From Maricaulis salignorans (GTDB lineage: Bacteria > Pseudomonadota > Alphaproteobacteria > Caulobacterales > Maricaulaceae), in assembly GCF_900103475.1 (NCBI RefSeq), contig NZ_FNHG01000008.1:1-64000 (forward strand): a stretch of 64,000 nucleotides of DNA. The letters run 5' to 3'. Shown piece by piece: positions 1 through 8,082 of the stretch. The notes under the pieces were generated by a model. The model was not told where the DNA came from and did not search any database. It saw nothing but the letters and a program-made list of their open reading frames with translations. Each line of letters starts with the position of its first letter. Position 1 is the first letter of the stretch. Position numbers and translations under genes: made by a program.

Positions 1-230
1 CTCAGGTCCCTCGCGGGCCCTGCCTCGAAATGACCGTGGACGAACAGTCGAGCATTCATGCTGCCCTTCCCCGATCATGGCCTCACCAGAGCTTGAGGAT
101 GTCACCCCTCTGCCCGGACGAGCTCCACGCTCCCGATCGCCGCGAATGACTGAGCTCACGCCTCCCGTGCGACCGGAACGGCTGAAGTATGCGCGCACGT
201 TGGAGGGGTGGGGATAAGTTGCACCATAAA

Positions 231-348
231 TCGTCATTCCAGCGCAGGCTGGAACCCAGACTCGCCGAGCGGGTCAGGCGAAAACTGGCGCTTAATCAAA
301 GAGATGTTGGAGCGTGAATCTGGGTCCCGGTCTGCGCTGGAATAACGA
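231..348. repeat. Repeat family A, copy 1 (inverted repeat, GTCATTCC...GGAATAAC ends)
   Basis: An imperfect inverted repeat of about 117 bp. The left end (GTCATTCCAGCGCAGGCTGG) and the right end are near reverse complements. Its reverse complement resembles the copy at 61352-61470, including internal AAGCGCCAG and GATTCACGC-like segments. GTCATCCCGGCG...GGACCC repeats of this kind are common between genes in alphaproteobacteria. Confidence 0.75.
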
Positions 349-386
349 TGATTGGAGCGCAAATGCTGGATAAGTGGGTGGCGGGA

Positions 387-466
387 GGGGCAGGTACCTC
401 TGGTACCTGTCCTCAGGGAAGACTCCCCTTTTCCCCGGGGACGCGTACCAGAGGTACACGTCCCTC
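387..466. repeat. Repeat family B, copy 1
   Basis: An 80-bp element that opens with a GGTACC-TCT-GGTACC hairpin, continues through a GAAGACTCC...TTTTCCCC segment and ends with ACGCGTACCAGAGGTACAC and TCCCTC. The copy at 56356-56435 matches it along its whole length with scattered substitutions. A shortened copy lies at 56895-56932. Confidence 0.8.
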
Positions 467-501
467 AACGTTGCTGTTTTTTGAAGAGGCAGGCCCGCCG
501 G

Positions 502-621
502 GCCGCACCCCACCCCACCCTGAAATCCATGCCAGCATCCGGCCGACGCGTGTTTGAATAGTCAAGGGCGCGAAGCGCCGTTACGCGGTTGAAACCCTTG
601 ACTATTCAAACACGCGTCGGC
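502..621. repeat. Repeat family C, copy 1, intact 27-bp palindromic arms
   Basis: Arms at 542-568 and 595-621 are perfect reverse complements over exactly 27 bp. They flank a 26-nt core beginning CGCGAAGCGCC and ending CGGTTGAAA. The leader at 502-540 (ACCCCACC...CCATGCC) matches the leader of the copies at 58376 and 59641. Only the innermost part of the arms (GTCAAGGG/CCCTTGAC) is shared with those copies; the outer 19 bp differ but are still fully self-complementary here. Confidence 0.85.
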
Positions 622-748
622 GCCCTCTCGGCAAGACTTTCAGGGCAGCTCCCCCGGCGAGGCCGGCACATCTATCAGTCGGACGCGGGCCGCCAGAGCT
701 TGACGCCGCCGGCCGCCACAGGCTCCATCGCGCCCAAGGAGACCCGCC

Positions 749-1216
749 ATGTATGAAAGCCTCTATTTCGCCCTTCACCTGATCATCTTCCCGGCCTGGG
801 CCCTGCTTTTGCTCGCGCCGCGCTGGACATGGACACAGCGCCTCGTCCACACCGCCTTTCTCCCGCTATTGCTTGGCGCGATCTATGCCAGCTTCCTGTC
901 CGCCGGGGTCTTCTTCGGCCAGGCCAGCGAGGGCGCCGGCTTTTCCACCCTGGCCGGCGTGATGGCACTGTTCGCCCACCCGGTCGGCGCCCTGACCGGC
1001 TGGACCCATTACCTCGTCTTCGACCTCTTCATCGGCGCCTGGATCGCCCGCGACGCGGTGCGCCGCGACGTACCCTACTGGCTGATGGCCCCGAGCCTCT
1101 TCTTCACCCTGATGTTCGGCCCGGTCGGGCTGGCAATCTATCTCATCGGCCGCAAGCTGACCGGCAAGGGCGGCTGGGGGCTGGCGGAGGACGAGTCCCA
1201 AGCCCGCGCCGCTTGA
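749..1216 (+). CDS. ABA4-like (DUF4281) integral membrane protein
   Basis: A 155-residue membrane protein with four hydrophobic segments (about residues 7-24, 33-55, 62-100 and 108-135) and a short charged C-terminal tail. Length, helix pattern and segments such as HYLVFDLFIGAWIARD and GPVGLAIYLI match the ABA DEFICIENT 4-like family (DUF4281). That family is named after a plant protein needed for neoxanthin formation; bacterial members have no assigned reaction. The ATG has a good upstream site (AAGGAG). It stands alone between the repeat-rich left end and lysS on the same strand. The family call is from recognition; the function is unknown. Confidence 0.75.
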   Translation: MYESLYFALHLIIFPAWALLLLAPRWTWTQRLVHTAFLPLLLGAIYASFLSAGVFFGQASEGAGFSTLAGVMALFAHPVGALTGWTHYLVFDLFIGAWIARDAVRRDVPYWLMAPSLFFTLMFGPVGLAIYLIGRKLTGKGGWGLAEDESQARAA

Positions 1217-1276
1217 CGCCCAATCCCGCAGGGCCTACCTCGGCGGCTTACCGCCAACACACTGAAAGCCACTGCC

Positions 1277-2866
1277 ATGACCGCCCAACTCGCCCTGAAT
1301 GCCAAAGCCTGGCCGTTCGAACAGGCGCGCCTGCTCCTGAAGCGGATCGAGCAGCATGGGCTGGGCGATAAACCGGTCGTGTTCGAGACCGGTTACGGGC
1401 CGTCGGGGCTGCCGCATATGGGCACGTTTGGCGAGGTGGTGCGGACCACCATGGTGCGTCAGGCCTTTATTGCGTTGACCGAGGGCCGTTACGAGACGCG
1501 GATGATCTGTGTCTCGGACGATATGGACGGGATGCGCAAGATTCCGGACAATCTGCCCAATCAGGACATGCTCGCGAACTATCTGCAGATGCCGCTGACC
1601 GTGGTGCCCGACCCGTTCGGCACGCATGACAGCTATGGCGCCCACATGAATGCGCGCCTGCGCGCCTTCCTCGACAGTTTCGGCTTCCATTACGAGTTTG
1701 AATCGGCGACCGCGCTGTACAAGTCCGGCGCCTATGACGCGATGCTGGTGCGGGCGCTGGAGCGCTATGACGACATCATGAAGGTGATGCTGCCCACGCT
1801 GGGTGCCGAGCGCCAGGCGACCTATTCGCCGTTTTTGCCGATCTCGCCGAAATCCGGCCGCGTGCTCTATGTGCCGATGAAGTCGATCGATGCGAAGGCC
1901 GGCACCATTACCTTTGATGATGAGGACGGGACCGAGACGACGCTGTCCGTCAAGGGCGGCGCGGTGAAGCTGCAATGGAAGCCCGATTTCGGCATGCGCT
2001 GGGCCGCGCTCGGCGTTGACTTCGAGATGTTTGGCAAGGACCACCAGACCAATGCGCCGGTCTATTCGCGCATCTGCCGCATCCTCGGCGCGGAGCCGCC
2101 GACGCAATTTGTCTATGAGCTCTTCCTCGACCAGCAGGGCGAGAAGATTTCCAAGTCGAAGGGCAATGGGCTTTCTGTCGAGGACTGGCTGAAATATGCG
2201 CCGCCCGAGAGCCTGACCTATTATAATTTCGTCAAGCCGAAGACGGCCAAGCGCCTGTTTTTTGACGTCATTCCCAAGGCGGTCGACGAGTATATGCAGC
2301 ATCTGGCCGCCTTCCCGAACCAGACGCCGGCGCAGCAGCTGGAAAACCCGGTCTGGCATATCCATAACGGCAATCCGCCGGCCGATACGCTGCCGATCAG
2401 CTTCGCCCTGATGCTCAATCTCGCCTCGGCGGCGAGTGCGCATAATACCGATGTGATGTGGGGCTTTATCGGCCGCTATTGCGAGGGTGCCTCGCCGGAA
2501 AGCCATCCCATGCTCGACCAGCTGGCCGGGTTTGCGGTGAAGTATTTCCAGGACTTCGTCGAACCGACCAAATCCTTCCGCGCTGCCGACGAACGCGAGT
2601 GCGCGGCGATGCAGGATCTGATCGACCGGCTCGAGGCCCTGGGGCCGGATTGCCGCGATGGGGAAATGATCCAGAACGAGGTCTATGCCGCAGGCAAGGC
2701 TGCCGAGTACGAGAATCTGCGGGACTGGTTCAAGGCCCTGTACGAGGTATTGCTCGGCCAGTCGCAAGGGCCGCGCTTTGGCTCCTTCGTGGCGATCTAT
2801 GGCATTCCCGAAACGGTGGCCCTGATCGAAAAGGGTCTGGCCGGGGATTTGCTCGAGACTAAATAA
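1277..2866 (+). CDS. lysS: Lysyl-tRNA synthetase, class I
   Basis: Charges tRNA-Lys with lysine in the cytoplasm. The 529-residue length and the class I signatures fit the archaeal-type LysRS used by most alphaproteobacteria instead of the class II LysU type. A HIGH-like motif GLPHMGT lies near residues 44-50 and a KMSKS-like KISKS near 290-294, followed by the long helical anticodon-binding part. The ATG lies 60 bp after the previous stop. A hairpin followed by a T-run just after the stop (2881-2909) looks like an intrinsic terminator, so the gene probably ends its own transcript. Confidence 0.96.
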   Translation: MTAQLALNAKAWPFEQARLLLKRIEQHGLGDKPVVFETGYGPSGLPHMGTFGEVVRTTMVRQAFIALTEGRYETRMICVSDDMDGMRKIPDNLPNQDMLANYLQMPLTVVPDPFGTHDSYGAHMNARLRAFLDSFGFHYEFESATALYKSGAYDAMLVRALERYDDIMKVMLPTLGAERQATYSPFLPISPKSGRVLYVPMKSIDAKAGTITFDDEDGTETTLSVKGGAVKLQWKPDFGMRWAALGVDFEMFGKDHQTNAPVYSRICRILGAEPPTQFVYELFLDQQGEKISKSKGNGLSVEDWLKYAPPESLTYYNFVKPKTAKRLFFDVIPKAVDEYMQHLAAFPNQTPAQQLENPVWHIHNGNPPADTLPISFALMLNLASAASAHNTDVMWGFIGRYCEGASPESHPMLDQLAGFAVKYFQDFVEPTKSFRAADERECAAMQDLIDRLEALGPDCRDGEMIQNEVYAAGKAAEYENLRDWFKALYEVLLGQSQGPRFGSFVAIYGIPETVALIEKGLAGDLLETK

Positions 2867-2880
2867 GTGTTCAAATACAA

Positions 2881-2909
2881 GGCGGTCCGTTGAGCGGGCC
2901 GTCTTTTTT
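2881..2909 (+). terminator. Intrinsic terminator after lysS
   Basis: A GGCGGTCCG / CGGGCCGTC stem (with G-U pairs) around a short TTGAG loop, followed directly by TTTTTT, 14 bases after the lysS stop codon. Confidence 0.75.
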
Positions 2910-2918
2910 GCTTTGCGG

Positions 2919-2979
2919 TGTAAAAAATACTCGACATGGTGTTGCCTCTGCCATACATCTTGCCATGTCAAAAATTACA
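2919..2979. promoter_or_regulatory. Possible operator of the membrane protein/XRE regulator pair
   Basis: An interrupted inverted repeat: TGTAA (2919) and GACATGG (2933) on the left mirror CCATGTC (2963) and TTACA (2975) on the right. It lies 25-85 bp before the membrane protein gene whose downstream partner is a small XRE regulator. An autoregulatory operator is inferred from this position and symmetry only. Confidence 0.4.
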
Positions 2980-3003
2980 GACATAAAGTTATGGAGAGTA
3001 GAC

Positions 3004-3417
3004 ATGTCATTTCGTGAAAAGAGCAATGCCCTGATGCTGGGCGCCATGGTTTTGATCTTCGGCAGTTATTTCGGTGATCTGGCGATGCAGGCGCAGGCCG
3101 GCCCGGTTGAGCTGAATATCGGCATGCTGGCTGCGGCCGCCTTCGCGCTGGTGTTTGTCGGTATTGCCGGACATATCGCCATGGCGGCCTTCGCGCCGGC
3201 TGAAGCCGGTGAGGGCAGCGATGAACGCGACCGCAATATCGAGACGCGTGGCAGCGCTTTTGGCGGCCGGGTCCTGGCCCTCTTCGCCCTCGCCGCCCTG
3301 ACGCTGGCCGTCCTGGGTTACCCCGTGGTCTGGGTCGCCAATGCGGTGCTGGCCGGTCTGGTGGCCGGCGAGATTGCCAAGGGTGTTTCGGTGCTCATCG
3401 CCTACCGGCAGGGCTAG
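3004..3417 (+). CDS. Small integral membrane protein paired with an XRE regulator
   Basis: A 137-residue protein with four predicted membrane segments in two pairs (about 10-22, 38-58, 90-107 and 112-130). A charged, acidic loop rich in E, D and R separates the pairs. I chose the ATG at 3004 because GGAGAG lies just upstream and the earlier in-frame codons fall in the terminator and promoter region. The gene ends three bases before the XRE regulator gene, so the two are one transcript. DUF2178-type membrane proteins commonly sit in such pairs, and this may be a relative. No function can be assigned. Confidence 0.7.
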   Translation: MSFREKSNALMLGAMVLIFGSYFGDLAMQAQAGPVELNIGMLAAAAFALVFVGIAGHIAMAAFAPAEAGEGSDERDRNIETRGSAFGGRVLALFALAALTLAVLGYPVVWVANAVLAGLVAGEIAKGVSVLIAYRQG

Positions 3418-3420
3418 GCG

Positions 3421-3639
3421 ATGAGCAAAGCCACCGCCATCACCAATACGATCCGCTCGCTGCGCTTCCACGCCAATGAGATGACCCAGGCCGATCTGGC
3501 CAAGGCCGTCGGCGTGACGCGGCAGACCATACTCGCCATCGAGCAGGGCAAGTATTCACCCTCGCTCGAGGTCGCCTTCAAGATTGCTGCAGTTTTCAAG
3601 GTGCCGCTTGACCAGGTGTTTCAGTATCCCGACGCCTGA
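3421..3639 (+). CDS. XRE-family helix-turn-helix regulator (YozG-like, single domain)
   Basis: A 72-residue protein that is almost entirely one HTH domain. Helices two and three are visible as [21 protein letters not shown], followed by the typical [16 protein letters not shown] segment and a final LDQVFQY. This compact layout is that of YozG-like regulators that control the gene next to them. It follows the membrane protein gene by 3 bp. It probably represses its own operon through the inverted repeat at 2919-2979 (inference). Its last 19 bp overlap the 3' end of the convergent P450 gene. Confidence 0.88.
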   Translation: MSKATAITNTIRSLRFHANEMTQADLAKAVGVTRQTILAIEQGKYSPSLEVAFKIAAVFKVPLDQVFQYPDA

Positions 3640-5015
3640 CGCCGTCTCACCCGCATCGGGACTTCAGTGTCCGGCTGCAGGGTAATGCGCATCACCGGGA
3701 CCGGGTGACGTGTGCCGGCGAATTCGAAGCGCAGCTTGCGCAAGAGACAGGCGAGCACGATCACCATTTCCATCATCGCGAAACGGGCACCGATACACAC
3801 GCGCGGGCCCAGCCCGAAGGGCAGCCAGGCATGGCGCGGAATGGCGTCGGCGGCCTCGCCAAAGAAGCGCTCCGGCAGGAAGGCATCGGGCTGCGGCCAG
3901 AAATCGCGCTGGCGATGCAGCAGCCAGGTCGAGACCAGCACATCGGTATCGGGCGCCACCGCCAGACCGGCCACCGTATCGGCATCGATCGAGGTGCGCG
4001 ACAGGATTGGCGCGGACGGGTAGAGGCGCAGGCTTTCCTTGATGATGGCCGTCGTCCACGGCAGGGCGTCCATCCAATTGGCCGGATCGGTATCGTCGAG
4101 CGGCGCGTCGTCGATCTCGGCCTCGAGGCGTTCGAGCACGTCGGGTGATTGGGAGAGGAGATAGAGCGTCCAGCTCAGCGAGCGCGCCGTCGTCTCGTGG
4201 CCCGCTGCGAGGAAGGTGAGGAGATTGTCGACGACCGCGGTCTCATCGAGCCCGGCGCCGAGCAGAAGGTCGAGAAAGTCAGGCGTGCGGCCCGCCGTTT
4301 CGGCATCGGGCTGGGCCCGGCGAGCGGCGGCGACATGGGCGACCTGGCGGCGCAGATCAGCGATCACCTGCCGCGCCGCGCCATGGCCGATGCGCGGGAT
4401 CCAGCCGGGCAGGTCCATCAGATCAAACATGTGTGGAATGCCCGTGATCTCGATCAGGCGGCAGATCGCGGCGCTGAAACGGGTCTTGTCGAGCGCCTCA
4501 TCGCCGGAGAACAGGGTTTCGATCAAGACGTCCAGCGTCAGATCGACCATCGCATCGGAGAGCGAGATTGTGCGCCCGTCGACGGCCAGGAAAGACTCGG
4601 CCGCCTCGTCGCAGACGGTGCGGATCTTGGGCGCGAAGGCATTGACCCGGCGCGGCGTGAAGACTGGCGCGACGGCGTGGCGCGCGGTTTTCCAGACCTC
4701 ACCCTCGGCGGTCAGCAGCCCGTCGCGCAGAAAGGGTTTTAACACCGCCTGGCGCACCGGATTCATGCGGTAATTGGCGGCATTGGTGACGAAGCAGTGG
4801 TGGATCGCGCCCGGATCATTGATCAACAGGCTGTTGCGCCCGAGAAAGCGGAAGGGGGCGACGAGAAATTCGAAATGATGCTCGCCCCAGATCTCGAGCG
4901 GATTGCGGCTCATCGCCCGGAAATAGGTCCAGTAGTCGGACACGGTCAGGCGGCCGGTCTGGCTGTAATTGGCATAGGGCGGTTTGGGCGGCTGAAAGGC
5001 TTCGCTGCCGGTCAT
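3621..5015 (-). CDS. Cytochrome P450
   Basis: A haem-thiolate monooxygenase of 464 residues. The key elements are visible in order: the I-helix oxygen-binding motif AAGHETT (about 270-276), the ExxR pair ESLR (327-330), the PERF segment (381-384) and the haem-binding loop [10 protein letters not shown] with ligand Cys407. There is no membrane anchor, so it is a soluble bacterial P450 that needs a ferredoxin or flavodoxin partner. No redox partner gene is adjacent, and the substrate cannot be read from sequence. The frame stays open far upstream across the neighbouring TPR gene; I chose the ATG at 5015 because homology-like sequence begins there. The 3' end overlaps the XRE gene tail to tail. 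Confidence 0.93.
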   Translation of the reverse strand: MTGSEAFQPPKPPYANYSQTGRLTVSDYWTYFRAMSRNPLEIWGEHHFEFLVAPFRFLGRNSLLINDPGAIHHCFVTNAANYRMNPVRQAVLKPFLRDGLLTAEGEVWKTARHAVAPVFTPRRVNAFAPKIRTVCDEAAESFLAVDGRTISLSDAMVDLTLDVLIETLFSGDEALDKTRFSAAICRLIEITGIPHMFDLMDLPGWIPRIGHGAARQVIADLRRQVAHVAAARRAQPDAETAGRTPDFLDLLLGAGLDETAVVDNLLTFLAAGHETTARSLSWTLYLLSQSPDVLERLEAEIDDAPLDDTDPANWMDALPWTTAIIKESLRLYPSAPILSRTSIDADTVAGLAVAPDTDVLVSTWLLHRQRDFWPQPDAFLPERFFGEAADAIPRHAWLPFGLGPRVCIGARFAMMEMVIVLACLLRKLRFEFAGTRHPVPVMRITLQPDTEVPMRVRRRQASGY

Positions 5016-5171
5016 GTCATCGCTCCGCGCTGGCCAGCTCAAGGAGGAAGCTTGCCCGTCCTTGCGGGCTTCGCCAAGGTGCAAATGGTCGCGGGGCTGG
5101 ACCGAACGCGTCGATATCGGGGCGCAAAACCTCCGCTTCTTTCCATGCTGCAACTGATCTAGAGTGCGCAC

Positions 5172-5933
5172 ATGAGAATCTTCACAGCCCTTGCTATTAT
5201 CCTGCTCACCGCCTCCACCGCCCGGGCCGATATGGATCAGGCGCGCCAGGCCTATGCCGGCGGTCGCTGGCTGGAGGCTGCCGTGCAGGCAGAATTGTCC
5301 GGCGGCGCGGAGGGCTATGCCTATGCTGCGCGCGCCCTGGTGACGCAGCTGGTCCTCGAACCGGAGACACCGGATCGCCAGGCCGTGACACGCCAGGCGG
5401 TCAATCTCGCCGAGGCGGCCTATCGCGAGGACAATGACAGTGCCGAAGCGCGATTGAGGCTGGCGATCTCGCTGGGCTATCAGGGCCGCTATACGAGCAC
5501 GATGCGCGCGCTCTTCCTGCGCGTGCCGCAACGCGGACGGGCCCTGCTGGAATCTGTGGTGATGGACGACCCCGGCAATGTCTGGGCGCTCGGCACGCTG
5601 GGGGCGTGGAATCTCGAAGTCGCACGGCGCGGCGGGTCGCGCGGCATGGAGATGCTCGGCGCGTCCGTCGAGGCCGGCACCGGGTTTTACAGCCAGGCCA
5701 TTGCCCTCGACCCGGACAATCCCGCGCTTCGCTATTTTCTCGCCCTCGGCCTGATCGCACTGGGTGACCGGGACCGCACCGCAATGGCGTGGGAGCAGAT
5801 CGAGATTGCGCTCGAACTGGAACCGCGCGATGCGTTCGAGGCCGGGCTGCTGGCCAATGCCGCTCAATTGCACGCGCTCCGGGATGACCGCGAGGCGGCA
5901 ACGGCCTGGGCGGTTGAGCGCATGACGCAATAG
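5172..5933 (+). CDS. Exported tetratricopeptide-type repeat protein
   Basis: A 253-residue protein with a clear Sec signal peptide (hydrophobic core at residues 4-16, cleavage probably after ARA near 19). The rest is alpha-helical with alanine-rich repeats typical of TPR or Sel1-like solenoids (for example ALDPDNPALRYFLALGLIAL and LELEPRDAFEAGLLANAA). It is probably periplasmic and binds another protein. It is transcribed divergently from the P450 gene, with about 156 bp between the starts. Only the general fold is supported. Confidence 0.72.
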   Translation: MRIFTALAIILLTASTARADMDQARQAYAGGRWLEAAVQAELSGGAEGYAYAARALVTQLVLEPETPDRQAVTRQAVNLAEAAYREDNDSAEARLRLAISLGYQGRYTSTMRALFLRVPQRGRALLESVVMDDPGNVWALGTLGAWNLEVARRGGSRGMEMLGASVEAGTGFYSQAIALDPDNPALRYFLALGLIALGDRDRTAMAWEQIEIALELEPRDAFEAGLLANAAQLHALRDDREAATAWAVERMTQ

Positions 5934-5948
5934 AGGCGACGGTCAGGC

Positions 5949-6575
5949 CTATTGGCTGGCCCAGACAATCCGGGCGATCCAGGCGATCTCGACCAGTTTG
6001 ACGATGCGGTCCGGACCGGACGGGTTGAGCGGCTTGAGCACCACATCCTGCACGCTGCTGCGGCCCAGCTCCCAGCCACAAATCTCGCCATCGCGGGTTT
6101 TCACCATGACGCGGTCGCCCGGGCGCGGCTTGTCGTCGGGGGCGATGATCAAGCGGTCGCCGGGCCGGTAGAGCGGCAGCATGGCCTCGCCCTCCACGGT
6201 CAGTGCATAGGCTTCGCTCGACCCGAGATCGGGGAAGGGCACGCGGCTCCAGCTTGCGCCGGTCGGCAGGCCGACCGCGTCGAAGGCGGCGGCGCGGTCG
6301 CCATCGGCCAGATCCAGTGCCGGGAGGGATTGCGCCCGGCCTTCGCCGCTGACCAGGGCGGCAAAATCGGCGAAACCCAGATTGGCGGCGCTCAGCGCCT
6401 TGGTCAGGCTTTCCGTCGAGGGCCAGCGCAATTTGCTGCCATCAGCCGAGATGCGCTTTGACGGGTTGAACGTCGTCGAATCGAGGCCCGCCCGCCGCGC
6501 CAGCCCGGATGGGCTGGTTTGCGCATGGGCGGCGAGACGGTCAATCCCGCGCCAGATCTGGTCGTGCGTGAACAT
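5949..6575 (-). CDS. HTH regulator with S24 (LexA/CI-like) domain lacking the catalytic serine
   Basis: A 208-residue phage-repressor-like regulator with an N-terminal HTH (about 8-75, including SGLARRAGLDSTTFN) and a C-terminal S24 peptidase-like domain (about 100-205). In active LexA/CI proteins the domain begins with a GDSM-type motif. Here that stretch reads VEGEAMLPLY, so the serine position (about 131) is alanine. A lysine at the expected second catalytic site (about 159, VMVKTRDG) is kept. The domain should still dimerise but should not self-cleave, so repression is unlikely to be lifted by RecA (inference). It stands alone, convergent with the TPR gene and divergent from the DUF952 gene. 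An AAGGA site precedes the ATG. Confidence 0.85.
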   Translation of the reverse strand: MFTHDQIWRGIDRLAAHAQTSPSGLARRAGLDSTTFNPSKRISADGSKLRWPSTESLTKALSAANLGFADFAALVSGEGRAQSLPALDLADGDRAAAFDAVGLPTGASWSRVPFPDLGSSEAYALTVEGEAMLPLYRPGDRLIIAPDDKPRPGDRVMVKTRDGEICGWELGRSSVQDVVLKPLNPSGPDRIVKLVEIAWIARIVWASQ

Positions 6576-6670
6576 GGTGATGTGTCCTTGGAAGCGCGAA
6601 AGTTACAGGAAACTATCCGCATGAACCAGACAGGCTTGCGCAGGTTTGCGGCGCGGGCTAACCCCAGCGC

Positions 6671-7030
6671 ATGAGCGACAAGATTGCATACCGATTGGCG
6701 ACGCCCGACAGCTGGGCTGCGGTCATGATGGCGGGCGTGTTTCACGGCGAGCCGCACGATATCGCCGATGGATTCATCCATCTGTCCGCGGCCGAACAGG
6801 TCGAGGGCACGCTGCTCAAACATTATAATGAACATCCGCGCCTGATCCTGGCCGAGATCGATCTCGAGGCGCTGGGCGACAGCGTCAAATGGGAAAAATC
6901 GCGCGGCGGAGCGCTTTTCCCGCACGTCTATGGCGATATCCCGGCCAGCGCCGTGCGTGGTGTGCGTCATGTCCGCCGCAATGAAGAGGGCGACTGGGTC
7001 CTGCCGTCCGATCTGGGAGGTCAGTGGTGA
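6671..7030 (+). CDS. DUF952 family protein
   Basis: A 119-residue cytosolic protein with the hallmarks of DUF952: an early segment ending in DGFIHLS, a central LAEIDLEAL strand and the FPHVYGDIP motif near 80-88. This family has a fold related to ADP-ribosyltransferases and glutathione-S-transferase-linked proteins, but no proven activity. Its stop codon overlaps the start of pyrD, so the two are translated from one message. DUF952 next to pyrD is a frequent alphaproteobacterial arrangement (general knowledge). Confidence 0.85.
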   Translation: MSDKIAYRLATPDSWAAVMMAGVFHGEPHDIADGFIHLSAAEQVEGTLLKHYNEHPRLILAEIDLEALGDSVKWEKSRGGALFPHVYGDIPASAVRGVRHVRRNEEGDWVLPSDLGGQW

Positions 7031-8082
7031 TTCACGATCTGATCGCACGGGCGCTGCACGTGTTCGAGCCGGAGACGGCGCATCGCTTCGGCGTATTGGG
7101 GCTGAAGGCCGGCCTCGGTCCGCGCCAGTTTTCGCGCGACCCGGCCATTCTGGCGACCCGTGTCGCCGGTCTTGATCTGCCCAATCCGCTCGGGCTGGCG
7201 GCCGGGTTCGACAAAAATGCCGAGGCGCCGGACGCCTTGCTGGCGGCCGGTTTCGGTTTTGTCGAACTGGGGGCCGTGACGCCGCGCGCGCAGGATGGCA
7301 AGCCCCGCCCGCGCATCTTCCGGCTGGCGCCCGACCGCGCCGTGATCAATCGTATGGGCTTCCCCAATCAGGGGCTTGATCCGTTCGAGGCGCGGCTGCG
7401 GCGACGTCAGGGTCGCGGCGGGATTGTCGGGGTCAATCTTGGCGCCAATCTCGACAGCGAGGACCGCGTCGCCGATTATGTCACCTGCCTTGAGCGCCTG
7501 AAGGATCTGGCGCAATTCTTCACCGTCAATATTTCCTCACCCAATACACCGGGCCTGCGCAGCCTCCAGACCCATGGCGCGCTTGATGAATTGCTGTCAG
7601 CGGTGGCGAAGGTGCGCGGTCAGGCCCCGGTCTTCCTCAAGATCGCGCCGGACATTGCCGATGAAGATGTCGCCCCCATTCTTGAGGCCATCGCCCGCCA
7701 CGGGCTCGACGGCATCATCGTGTCGAATACCACGATCCAGCGGCCTGACAGCCTGACCAGCAAACATATGGGCGAGGGCGGGGGCCTGTCGGGGCCACCG
7801 GTTTTTGCACGCTCGACCGAGCTGGTGCGCCAGTTCCGCCGCGCTGCGGGCGCCGATCTGGCGATCATTGGCGTTGGCGGGATTGATAGCGCCGATACGG
7901 CCTATGCCAAGATCCGCGCCGGTGCCAATGCGGTCCAGCTCTATACCGGGCTGGTCTATCATGGCCCTGGTCTGGTGCAGCGCATCAAGTCCGGCCTGGT
8001 CAAGCGGCTTCAGGCCGATGGTTTCGTTTCGGTCGCCGAAGCGGTCGGGGTTGATTGCAACCGGCGCTCAAGCGACGGGTAG
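7024..8082 (+). CDS. pyrD: Dihydroorotate dehydrogenase, quinone-dependent (class 2)
   Basis: Fourth step of pyrimidine synthesis: oxidises dihydroorotate to orotate and passes electrons to ubiquinone at the inner membrane through FMN. The 352-residue length and the N-terminal amphipathic segment (residues 1-30) are those of class 2 enzymes. The active-site loop NISSPNTPG (about 169-177) carries a catalytic serine rather than the cysteine of class 1. The FMN-binding GVGGI and the G(L/P)SG segments follow. The start is one of two consecutive GTG codons (7024 or 7027) overlapping the DUF952 stop. The last 73 bp overlap the convergent MATE transporter gene. Confidence 0.96.
   Translation: MVIHDLIARALHVFEPETAHRFGVLGLKAGLGPRQFSRDPAILATRVAGLDLPNPLGLAAGFDKNAEAPDALLAAGFGFVELGAVTPRAQDGKPRPRIFRLAPDRAVINRMGFPNQGLDPFEARLRRRQGRGGIVGVNLGANLDSEDRVADYVTCLERLKDLAQFFTVNISSPNTPGLRSLQTHGALDELLSAVAKVRGQAPVFLKIAPDIADEDVAPILEAIARHGLDGIIVSNTTIQRPDSLTSKHMGEGGGLSGPPVFARSTELVRQFRRAAGADLAIIGVGGIDSADTAYAKIRAGANAVQLYTGLVYHGPGLVQRIKSGLVKRLQADGFVSVAEAVGVDCNRRSSDG

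Larger units (their letters stand above)
1..748. other. Gene-free, repeat-rich stretch
   Basis: I see no convincing gene here. Open frames in the first 220 bases are short and lack ribosome-binding sites and family resemblance. The rest is occupied by three palindromic repeats listed separately (A1 at 231-348, B1 at 387-466, C1 at 502-621). The last 40 bases are the leader of the ABA4-like gene, with a GGAG site just before its ATG. The far left end could hold the edge of a gene outside the window, but nothing supports that. Confidence 0.6.

Noticed and set aside
1235-2971. Long minus-strand open frame opposite lysS
   Set aside because: Shadow of the lysyl-tRNA synthetase gene, whose motifs are unmistakable; the minus-strand product is rich in R/H/Q with no family pattern.
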